From: Mauremys mutica
Taxonomy: Eukaryota; Chordata; Testudines; Geoemydidae
DNA: 64,000 nt
NCBI RefSeq assembly: GCF_020497125.1
Contig: NC_059084.1
Span: 11,497,501 to 11,561,500 of the forward strand
Direction: 5' to 3'
Shown here in pieces: positions 34,216 through 44,570 of the stretch (its first letter is position 1; every line of letters begins with the position of its first letter). The notes beneath the pieces were generated by a model. That model did no database searches. It was not told where the DNA came from and saw nothing but the letters and a program-made list of their open reading frames with translations. Position numbers and translations under genes: made by a program.

Positions 34216-35614
34216 TCCCTTGAGTGGAATGGGAAATTGGCATGTGCAAACTGAGTGCATAGATATTTCTGCCTTTGAAAATCTGGCCCTTCATTGTTTA
34301 GACAATTTTTTTAAATTGATCAACCAAATCTTTAACACTAGGCCTATGATGTGAATTCTCAGGTGTTTGTGAGCGTCTATTACAGCTCATAAAAAATGAA
34401 ATAATAAAAGAAGCTTATCTTGGTGTGATTTTTTTTTTAGCAATTCCACGATCGTTTCTTTGTCATATAAAACTCAGCTCTTGCTAGTCACTAAAGAATT
34501 ATTTTTGACTGCAAAGTACACCACAGCTGGATCAGAACAGAAAAATTAAACCAGACCATGAATATTAAATGTAAAAACTGTATCTGTCCCTCCTCTGTTT
34601 GTGTTTGTTTCTCCCTTACAGAGGACAAGCATTTTGTGGTCACAAAAGGGTTTCTTTCTCTAGCAAACAAAAGTGACTTGTGATATTGAAATCACTCATC
34701 TGATAGAGCAATTAAGTGGTATTTAGTGTAATAGAAAGATGCAGGATAATTCCTTAGGTAACATGCAGGTCACCCCATTGAGCAAGAAAGTAGCAGAGAA
34801 TCTTGCTAACCTTTAATGAGTCTCCAGGTTTATTTCTTTCACTCCTGTAATGCTTTCTCTTGTGGAGATCAAACCTTACTATTCATTTCCTGCTCCTTAA
34901 TAACTCCCCCTGTTCCTGACTAGCTCTTTCTCTTTTAAGTTTCCAACATTGCCACCCCAAGTGTTAAAAAATGAGATCATTAGATTGCCTTACAAACAAT
35001 ATATTTTGGGACCTTTTTATTTGCTTTCTGGCTTTTGAACCTTTAGGGGACAGTTACTTCACTTTACATTTTCAAGCTACAACCAGGAGAACTACAACAT
35101 ACTTGTTTAAAAAAAAATGAAAACTGAGATTCCCTTGCAATCCCTGGAATCCAGCACCTGGGGCTTTAAGAAAAATGTCAAATATAATGAGACCCATGGT
35201 ATAATCACAACAGTTGACAGCACTGGGGTTTTTATAGGTGAAGACAATTGTGTTATTAAAGTACCCGCAAACCCATGAGTAAAAGGCACTTGAGAATAAA
35301 AGCCATCCGATCTAAAAGAGCTAAGAAGCAGAAATGATGACAGACTAGGAAAATATCTTGCTTGATGGGGTTTGAGCTAGTTCCCATTCCTACAAATTAT
35401 ATTGTAATACACCACTGTGAATTAACTATAACACACCAGCTTAACACACATGAACTAGTTCACCCATAAGTTATTGGACTCACTTGTGTTGTCGTACTTA
35501 GAAGGGGAGAACAATTCCATTCACTGCAGGAATTCCTGGGTGACATTCCATGGTCTGTGTGATTCAGAAGGTCAGAGTAGCCAGTTATAGTGGAGCGAGC
35601 CTTAAAATCGGTTA
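34216..35614. other. Intergenic DNA, no gene recognised
   Basis: AT-rich and unique-looking. No frame or repeat I can support. Confidence 0.45.
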
Positions 35615-35622
35615 ACCTAGGC

Positions 35623-37134
35623 CAGGGGTCTCAAACATGCGGCCCGCGGAGCTCTTCCCTGCGGCCCGCGGAGCTCCCCAGGGGAGCTCCGCAGGGGCCC
35701 CCAAGAGAAGAGCGGAGGCTCCCGCCTCGGCGCATAGAGCGCCGAGTCTCCGTCCGAGCGCCTGAGCCCCGCCCCGATCCGAGCCGCGTGGGGAGGGGGC
35801 GGGGCTGGGAGCTCTGGGCTGAGCGCTGCGCTCGGCGTGGAGCTCACAGCCCCGCCCCCTCACCACGCGGCTCTGAGCGGGACCGCTGGAGACGCGCTCG
35901 GGTAAGGGGGGGGGGAAAGCGGGACCCGCCGGGGCCGGGCCGGGGGAAGGGAAGCGGGACCCGCCGGGCCGGGCGGGGGGGGGGGGAAGGGAAGCGCTCA
36001 GGGCTGGGGCAGAGGATTAGGGTGCGGGGGGGAGGAGGGGTTCATGATGTGGGGGCGCTCCGGGCTGGGGCAGAGGATTAGGGTGTGGGGGGATGAGGGC
36101 TCTGGCTGGGGCTGAGGATTAGGGTGCAAGGTCCTAGTGCCTGCCCTCCGCCAGTACTGGCAAGGCAGGCTTCCCTTACCCTGAGCCTCTCCAACCCCAA
36201 ACCCTCAGCCCCAGCCAGAGCCCTCATTCCCCCCGCACCCTAATCCTCAGCCCCAGCCCTGAGCACCCCCACATCATGAGCCCCTCATCCCCCTGCACCC
36301 TAATCCTCAGCCCCAGCCAGAGCCCTCATCCCCCCACACCCTAATCCTCTGCCCCAGCCCTGAGCGACCCCACATCATGAACCCCTCATCCCCCCGCACC
36401 CTAATCCTCTGCCCCAGCCCTGAGCGCCCCCACATCATGAACCCCTCATCCACAGCCCTCACCCCACACTCCAAACCTCTTCCCTAGCCCTGAGCCCCCT
36501 CACATCATGAACCCCTCATCCACAGCCCTCACCCCACACTCCAAACCTCTTCCCTAGCCCTGAGCCCCCTCGCATCATGAACCCCTCATCCACAGCCCTC
36601 ACCCCACAGCCCAACCCTCTTCCCTAGCCCTGAGCCCCCTCGCATCATGAACCCCTCATCCACAGCCCTCACCCCACAGCCCAACCCTCTTCCCTAGCCC
36701 TGAGCCCCCTCCTGCATCATGTACCCCTCGCCCTCAGCCCCACAGCCCTCACCCCTGCACTCCCTCCTATCCCCAAACTCCGTCCCAAAGCCTGCACCCC
36801 CACCCCCTGCCGCAGCCTGGAGCCTGCATCGAGCACAGAGCCTGCATCCAGACCCCCTCCCCCACCCAAACTCCCTCCCAGAGCCTTAGGCAGTAAATCT
36901 AAGTGCGTGTTTTGTCCTTTGAGTGAGGTGCATTACTGAGTGTATATATTTATTAAAACTGTGCGCGCTTAGGGGAGGAGGTGGAGAAGAGACAGGGCAG
37001 GGGCGGGGCCTCATGGAAGGGGTGGATTGGGGGTGGGGCCAGGGGCAGCAAGGGGGCGTGTCAGTGATGCGGCCCTCGGGCCAATGCACTAGTCCTCATG
37101 CGGCCCTCGGGGTCATTTGAGTTTGAGACCCCTG
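35623..37134. mobile_element. 1512-bp GC-rich non-autonomous hAT, complete
   Basis: The left end CAGGGGTCTCAAACATGCGG (35623-35642) is matched by the right end gagtttgagacccctg (37119-37134), with the same catgcggccc phrase near both ends. The 8-bp TSD acctaggc is identical at 35615-35622 and 37135-37142 and has a central TA. The left third (about 35640-36000) is CpG-rich and resembles a CpG island by eye. The middle has tandem repeats on both arms in opposite sense. The region at 35990-36135 reads 'ggctggggcagaggattagggtg', and 36195-36440 reads its reverse complement. A 70-bp tandem array follows. Frames across 35590-36081 reflect composition only. It is not a gene. Confidence 0.92.
36200..36720. 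repeat. 70-bp minisatellite array inside the 1512-bp hAT
   Basis: The word catcatga starts at 36373, 36433, 36503, 36573 and 36643, with catcatgt at 36715. That is one unit of 60 bp, three of 70 bp and one of 72 bp. Unit content is 'acccctcatccacagccctcaccccac' then tcttccctagccctgagccc. Older, diverged units continue to the left. Confidence 0.92.
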
Positions 37135-37142
37135 ACCTAGGC

Positions 37143-38097
37143 TGAGTCCATTTGTGCTGATCTAGGTTCTCATGCGGCCTACATTCCTTGCACACCCAGA
37201 ACTCTGGTCTGATATATATATTGTCTTAATGGACTTCAGCATGAGTTCTGAATATATGGGAATGCAAGATCAGGTCCCTTCTGGTGTGAAAATCACTTCC
37301 AAAGTCTTCAGATGTTGCCAGAATCAGTGGTGAGGTTTTCCAATGGTCACATTTTACTGCAGTTTAAAGCTAGTGCACATACAGACCCAAAATTTCTTGA
37401 CAGTTGGGGGAGGGGGTAAAATTGCCTTTAATACAACTATGGCCAGTGGTGGAATTATGCCCAGGCTCACTCAGAAACTTCTTGTGATGGGAGGGTTTGA
37501 GTTAATTAAATTGTCAACATCCTTATTTCTGCCAGGGCAGTTCCAGTCCTGTTGGTTGCTTGCTTCTTTTGCATTGTGTATTCCTTTGTTTTTCATTTAT
37601 ATTTTAAAGGTGATACTGATGTAATTATAAAGGTTGGTGTAAGCTGTGTAAACATCAAGAGAAATACTCACATCAATAATACAAGGCAAGCTTGGAACGC
37701 AAGAGTTTCCCACGCTACAATGAGGTACTTATTAAATAACCCACAGGTGTGCGCTGTGTGAGCAGGTGAAGAAAATGAAGTTGGGAAGGGGTGTGAGAAT
37801 AGCTTTGCAGCCAGGACAGATTCAGAGCCAACTGAGACAACTGAGAGCCTGATGAGAAAAGAAGGCAAATGAATGCTGCAGATTGGACAGCAACGCCGAG
37901 ATTCTGCCCCACATGGCTGAATTATTTTGTATGCAAAACATTTGTTGCTATTTTCCATTTGCTATTGGTAATTAATCAGTGACTAGCTGGTGCAAACACA
38001 TTTCTGCCTCCAGGAAATCGGTTGGTAAACTGCTCATTGTGGTGGGTCGCCCTAAGTCTTGAGGTATTTTTTCCTGCTCCCTGATTGGATGACTGAA
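37143..38097. other. Intergenic DNA, part possibly conserved
   Basis: No gene or repeat found. The segment 37918-38010 contains an octamer-like tatgcaaaa and taattaatcag within AT-rich, decay-free text, which suggests an enhancer-type conserved element. Confidence 0.4.
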
Positions 38098-38110
38098 CTG
38101 GTTTAATCAG

Positions 38111-38319
38111 AAACAACAGGGAGTCCGGTGGCACCTTAGAGACTAATAGATTTATTTGGGCATAAGCTTTCGTGGGTAAAAAGCCACTGCTTCAGATGCA
38201 TCTGAATAAGTGGGGGTTTTTTACCCACAAAAGCTTATGCCCAAATAAATGTGTTAGTCTCTAATGTGCCACCGGACTCCTCATTGCTTTTGTGGATACA
38301 GACTAACACGGCTACCCCT
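38111..38319 (+). mobile_element. Fold-back retroelement with 13-bp TSD
   Basis: The insertion lies between two copies of ctggtttaatcag (38098-38110 and 38320-38332), a 13-bp TSD. The left arm ('gagtccggtggcaccttagagactaatagatttatttgggcataagctttcgtgggtaaaa') and the right arm (the inverse, at about 38218-38280) flank a 30-bp centre containing cagatgcatctg. Only the right arm continues into the tail gactaacacggctaccc. This is one copy with an inverted duplicate of its internal part, as expected for 5'-inverted retroposition or for Penelope-like elements. Confidence 0.8.
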
Positions 38320-38332
38320 CTGGTTTAATCAG

Positions 38333-40227
38333 GAGAATAATGAATGATGAATAACAACTAAGAAGGGGGGTGTTGGAAAATACTCTTCTTTGCATATGAT
38401 GAATGTCCTTGTTCTCCTGCGAATATGGATTCCGTTGTTGGATGACATTCCCTGTTGTGCAGAGGTCTAACACAAGATCTATGGACTACTTACGCCTCTG
38501 TGACTCCCAGAAGGCACGAGAATTACCCTATTGGGTTAATTTATCTGGTGCATGGGCATCGTGGTAGATGACTCCACAGGGTGACTTTCAATCATGAAGG
38601 CCAGCCTCTCTCCAAGTACTCATGTAGACAGAAATCCCGATCTTGTGATTGGTGAATGACAAGGGGCATGGACATGGTGGAGCTCATAATCTGCGTGGCT
38701 GCAAAAAGGTCTGTACTGTTCAAATAACTTTAATAGTGAGCACTGTAGACAGCACAGAGGTGGATTTTTTAAAGTACATCTTTAAAGGTTAGCGCTAGGT
38801 TGTTTATCTTGACACCAGTCATTTCCATGGAAGTTGGTGGACATCACCTTTAGAAAGCAGCTCAACCTACCCTTTGGCAGGTAGCAAGGTCTTCAATTAT
38901 GAAGTGCTCTGAAGCTCATCCAACTATTTCAGCTCATCTCTTCTCCAAACTGCACTTTACAGTAAACTCATGGTTGACGTTTAGCGGGCAAATTAATTAC
39001 TAAAACAAGGACAGAGAACTCCACTCAGAGCAGGGTTGGGTTTTTTTTCCTGCTAACAGTGTGCAACAAAGATAGGGAGGAAATTTGAATAATTTAAAAA
39101 TCAGACATTGCTATGGGGTGATTGAGGACTTCCCAGTTGGGCAAAACTAGAAGAATAAATTATTCCCTTCCCTTTGTTCAAAGACTTACTTTTCTGATAC
39201 AAATTAGGAGTTGTATCTGTCTGGAGAGAGAATGTATATGAGACCCCTCTCTGCTTTCTATTTTTTTTTAACTAAAATTACCATTTGCTTTTTTTTTTTT
39301 ACTAAAACTAAGAAATGTGTAAGGAATGGGCTGGGGTGAAAATATGAAACAGTGAATTAGAGAGATAGGAAGCCTGATCTATTTTAGCATGGCCTCAAAA
39401 ATCATAATTTGAGCCGGAAATGAATGGACATGTGACAGAAATAAATGTCTAGGTCAACATCGAAATCCTGAAAGCCAGGTTTTCCCCTGTTGTCTCAAAC
39501 TCACAAGTACGTGCATGCTAGGTCCTGCTCTCAACTTCAGTTGGGCTGCTCACAGATGTAAGCACAATGGCTCAAATGTTGTGCTGCCATCCAACTGTTC
39601 TGAGCCGTACCACCAGCTCAAAGTTGGCATGACCAGCCACAAGAAGATCACCCCAGAGCTGGAAGTTCCTCCAGTAGCTCAGGTTATTTCCTTAATCCTC
39701 ACCCACTTCTGGAATAAGGAATGTGGCCAGAATAAAACAGGACATCAGTAGGTGTGATCCCCAATTGCTGGATTGGCTCCAGCAGCCATTGCAATTTACA
39801 GCAGCCCCTAGGCTACTCATATATTCTGAGGCACTAAACCAATGCAGCACAAAGAAGAAATTTACACCGTCACCCTACTGAGCTGTTTCTATTTCTGAGA
39901 TTGTTTTATCTTTTTAAAAAATTCACTGGGATTGTAAAGCATTTGAAGGTATCAGAATGTAGCTCTAATTTTACTTTTGTAAGGTTTGTAAGTAAATATG
40001 AGGTTAAATTATTCAATTCCATTAGCTGGATGTAGAGGAGTTCTGATATGAACCACCTAAATGCTGGTGGGAATTTGTACCTCCCATTGATTTCAGCTGG
40101 AGCAGCCCAGCTCAATCACCTTTCAGGACCTGGCTTCCATGCAGCAACACACCTTGTGAGTCAAACAGAAGAATACAGATATCAAGGTCCTTGTCAATCA
40201 GAGGGCTACTTCCTTGCATTTGCTGCC
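38333..40227. other. Intergenic DNA, no gene recognised
   Basis: Unique-looking DNA. A piece of the palindromic repeat (cccattgatttcagctgg) is at 40082-40099. Nothing else is recognisable. Confidence 0.45.
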
Positions 40228-40249
40228 ATATATATATATATATATATAT
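40228..40249. repeat. (TA)n microsatellite
   Basis: Eleven perfect units. Confidence 0.95.
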
Positions 40250-42104
40250 TTGTCATTCCCAAGTGGTACTGCAGATGCCTGGGATTATGTTGCAGTTTGG
40301 CTGGATTCGCCAATCATGCACTTAGGGGCTCTGGCAGGTTGCAAATACTTTGTTTCCAGTCCCCTATGTCCATTCTAGATTATCAGACTAAAGCAAAGCT
40401 GAATAATTCATTGTCCCTTGATGGTTACTATACGTAATTAGTAGATGAAAGATACAACCTAAATTCTAGTGACATGCCTTTCAGGTTCATGGAACATCTG
40501 CCTTGAACACAAATCACAGGTGTCTCTTGACCTTTGTAGAATATCAGAAATCACAATGCAACTTTGCTCTGTACCTAGTAAACAATATATTTAGAAAGCT
40601 GCAATTAAGATGAATGTGTCTAGTTAAGCCATCAGTCTTCCTATAGGACTAATTGGCCACCGGTGCCCAAGGAATGAAGCTGTTCCAACATGTAATCAAG
40701 TAACTCTCAAGGGCCTCAACCGCTGCCTAATATAGCCATACCTGCTGCGATGGGTTTCACTCTCAGCCAACCAGAACAATCTCCCTTTGGAATATAGCAA
40801 GTCTAGGAATACAAACATACTCTGTAGCCTTTCCAAGAAGGAGAAGTCTAAACAAATAGAAATTCTTATACCGATTGTTTATGCCTTGATTATTGCAAAG
40901 AATAAGTAATTAGTTCCCACAAGCACATGGACTGGGTGGTAAAGCATGCAAACTCTCCGCGTTCAGGCTGCAGCCAGCAAGCTCTAGGTATGTAACAAGG
41001 AGTTCAAGGCATTGTTCTCTGATCCGTGAAGGGGTTTAATTCTAGATTTCATTAAAACATATCTCAGTGATACTGCCCTGGGCTCTTGCCTCACCTATCT
41101 CTATTTCACTGTGGATGAAGGCTTCGCAGTCTGATCTGAAAGCTTCTGAATTACCTGACTGTTTACTAGCCTCTAGATGATTATATTAGTGTTTATGTTG
41201 CCTCCAATTCCATATATCCTCATAGAGGCACATCTACATACCTTCCTATGGAGTTAGGATATACACCTTCAGAGTCTTCTGCCACCCATAAATAGGCACT
41301 GGATGCAAAGAGCAACCAGTGTTTGTGGAATCCTCTCAAGAACCAAAGCAAAAGGCAAACAAATGTTTGTTTTTCAAAACGCCTTTTGATGTTACTGCTC
41401 CTTCATCTCCTACTGCTTTTTCTCCTGCTATTGTGCTGCTATCACATGGTGCTGAGCCAATCCAGGGACACTTAAATTCTGTAGCTAGGAGAGGCAAACC
41501 AAGGCTCCTGACAAAAGGAAAAGAGCTCCTGTAGCTATCGGTTGCTACAAAAGCCAATAGTAGCCTTTTGGATAAGTGAGAGGGTCTGGACAAGATCTTC
41601 TTCACTTTCATTAAGTCATTTGCCTACAGTATTACAGAAAGTAACATTGGAGAACTCAGATACAAGAGTCCTAGTCAAATTCCAGTGTGTTGAAGATGTA
41701 ATGCCCATCTAAATTCCCCTGCAGTTTAAGATTAATGGCAAAATAACCAAGCCACAGGAACAGTGATTTGCATTGTTTATGGAAGATGTAGGATGCTGAA
41801 GCCTCTTAGCCAGTTCTAAGGAATCTCGGGAGATATCTTTGTAATTGTGTGGAAAGAAGCTATCTTTATTGTTCAAAGGAGACCAAGGAGTTTCTTCATT
41901 TGCCCCATCCCAAGATTACACCTGTTAACTCCCCAAACCCCAGGTTCTTTTGCTGATAGGACTCAAAAGGTGAGATATGAACGTCCCACTGTGGTGTTGG
42001 GGTTTGGTTTGGTTTTACCCACAGTCACTTATTGAAATGGGGAAGGAGGATTGGGCTCTTTCACAGTATTTTATTAAATAAAATCGCCATCAGTGTTCTG
42101 TATG
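40250..42104. other. Intergenic DNA, no gene recognised
   Basis: No recognisable repeat or gene. Overlapping frames at 41319-41611 on both strands show no domain. Confidence 0.45.
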
Positions 42105-42240
42105 CTATTTGATTATTATTTGTGATAAGGTGGGGCTTACAGATGCCAGCTGAGACCAGGACCCTATTGTATTCAAGTCCGTGTAAACACAATGTAAAGA
42201 CAGTCCCTGTCTCAAACAGCTTGCCGTCTACAAAGATGAG
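42105..42240 (-). mobile_element. MIR-type tail fragment, minus strand
   Basis: 'gagaccaggaccctattgtattcaag' and 'acacaatgtaaagacagtccctgtctcaaacagcttgc' match the reversed tail seen at 9.98 and 10.66 kb. Confidence 0.65.
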
Positions 42241-44041
42241 AGATGGGGGGGGGGAGAAGAAATATAACATTCAAGCAGAATGGACAGTGCTATGGTTTGC
42301 AAACTTTGTTCTTTTCCTCCAGTTTGGGGTGGAAAGTGTGTGTGTTGGAGTGTTCAGAGGTGTTGGGCAGGTTTCATATAAAATATTTTTTTCATTTTTA
42401 AACATTTATTTTAATGGGGATAAAAGAAAATGAGGAAATATAAACAGCACAAAAATGTTCTATACCACCTAACGTCTTAAAAATCCACTGAGCTCCTGCA
42501 CGTTATTTTATAAAGAGAAGAATACATTTAAGTTGCCATTTGGGACACGCTTTCAGTGTCGCCTGATGTCTCTGAAGCATTCGTGACACAGATGCCTGAT
42601 GTACTTCAGAAGTTGTGCTCCAAATTCAAGCATAGCTATAAAAAACACCCAGTTTTGCTGTGCATGTGTTTGCTCATGAAAATGGTAATTTCACCAACAT
42701 CCATGAGCATTCACAAATCTCATCCAGATGAAATGTGACCATAACCTTCTTCTACAACATTTTTGTTGCATAATATAATTCCCAGGGCAAAACCATAAAT
42801 TTGTTCGAGGTTGGAAATTTTCCTTGTTTGCAACAATAATTTTTTTTTGAGAGAGACAGACAACAGATTTCTGCCTGCGAAAACTTCCTTTTGAACAAAA
42901 TTATGCAAAATATGGAGCTCTGCAATTCTGAGTATAAGTCTTGGTGTACGAAAGTCCTAAACTTGCAATCTGACTCTATTCACTAGCAGCAAGTAGATTA
43001 ACAAGCAAAGTTCAGTGGCTAACCAAATCCATTGAACAATGTTCTATTGAGCCAATTCCACTGAACGATGACAGTTTACACCGCCTGATGATTAGCCCCG
43101 TTATCCCTCATCAGGGTTTATTGGACACAAAATGTATTGATGACCCATGGTGCAGGTACAGCATATTCCTGAGTACTTTTCGGAAGAAAGCCATTACCTG
43201 TGTGGGGTTAGAATGATTTAACAGCTAGTCCTCAATAATATATGTATATACGGTATCTTCCTTTTTCATCCTTCTCAACCAGTAAATCTTCACTTTGCAT
43301 ATGAGCTCTTTATTCCTGTTCCCCCAATATAAGGTCATTCTTATTTTCCTGCTGATTCCTACTTTTATGTTGCTTTTTATTTCTTTGCTAGCTAGATGCA
43401 TGATCCTGTTGTATGTCAAAATCCTGTCATCATTCCAAGAGATGACAGCTGAGTTGGTTGTCATTAGACTCTTCTGACCTCCAACAAATCATTTGCATCT
43501 TGACTACAGACAATGTTCTACTTTTTAAGGAACTTATTATACTATTAATCCTGTTCCTAGAACTAAATTTTATGGGCTGATCTAAAGACGCCTAAAGCCA
43601 ATGGGAGTCTTCAGTTGGCTTTTAATCCAGCTCTATCAGAGCAAAGTACTGGTCTTGGGGGTTCATTCAAAATTTAAATTAATGGGAATAGAGCTACTGT
43701 TCCCCTGAGGCACATTTTGGTGCTCATTAGTGTATATAGGGCATGGGCACACTTGCATGAGCAAACCCCTTTCCTTGACCTTAGATTCATCAATGTATTT
43801 AATATTTCCATATATCAGTTCATACATTATAACACTAACTCAATTATTGTATATGAAAGCACCTGAGCAATAGGGCAAGTTGATTCTTTAGTTAAATAAG
43901 CTCTGAATGTCACCGAGATACGTGACCAATGTGCAAATAAAGAAGTATTCAAGTTATTTCAGTTTTGTACGTGAGCAACCATTCTTGGCAAGTGAGAGGA
44001 TATTCAGTCCTTTTGCAAAGGGCTTCACTGTCTGATCTCTT
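42241..44041. other. Intergenic DNA, no gene recognised
   Basis: A G-run lies at 42246-42254. Otherwise unique-looking, with no gene supported. Confidence 0.45.
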
Positions 44042-44570
44042 AGACGCATAGATTTTAAGGCTGGAAGGGACCATCACGGTTATCTAGACCAGGGGTCGGC
44101 AACCTTTCAGAAGTGCTGTGCCGAGTCTTCATTTATTCACTCTAATTTAAGGTTTTACGTGCCCAGTAACACATTAAAATGTTTTTAGAAGGTCTCTTTC
44201 TATAAGTCTATAGTATATAACTAAACTATTGTTGTATGGAAAGTAAATAAGGTTTTTAAAATGTTTAAGAAGCTTCATTTAAAATTAAATTAAAACGCAG
44301 AGCCCCCCGTACTGGTGGCCAGGACCCGGGCAGTGTGAGTGCCACTGAAAATCAGCTCGCTTGCCGCCTTCGGCACCTGTGCCATAGGTTGCCTACCCCG
44401 ATCTAGACTGACCTTCTGCACATTGCAGGCCACAGAACTTCAAGTAACAGAGAATCCACCATTTAGAGTAGTTTAAATCTGCAAGTGACCCATTGCTGCA
44501 GAGGAAGGCGAAAACACCCAGGGTCTCTGGCAGTATGACCTGGAGGAAAATTCCTTCCCAACCCCAAATA
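44042..44570 (-). mobile_element. CR1 LINE 3' end, interrupted by a hAT
   Basis: The left piece 44042-44089 ('catagattttaaggctggaagggaccatcacggttatctagac') and the right piece 44401-44570 ('atctagactgaccttctgcacattgcaggccacagaactt', then 'gacctggaggaaaattccttcccaacccc') form one minus-strand CR1 tail. It is interrupted exactly at the 8-bp TSD of the hAT at 44090-44400. The same subfamily lies at 52450. Confidence 0.88.
44090..44400 (+). mobile_element. 311-bp non-autonomous hAT, copy 2, nested in CR1
   Basis: Starts CAGGGGTCGGCAACC (44090-44104) and ends ggttgcctaccccg (44387-44400). The TSD atctagac is identical at 44082-44089 and 44401-44408 and has a central TA. The interior follows copy 1 closely throughout. 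It must be younger than the CR1 that it splits. Confidence 0.95.

Noticed and set aside
35640..36000. CpG-island-like segment as a gene promoter
   Set aside because: It lies wholly inside a transposon with intact ends and TSD, and no transcript-like feature follows it.
35590..36081. 163-codon Arg/Gly-rich ORF
   Set aside because: It starts outside the 1512-bp hAT and runs into its CpG-rich part. Composition alone explains the frame, and it has competing frames on the other strand.
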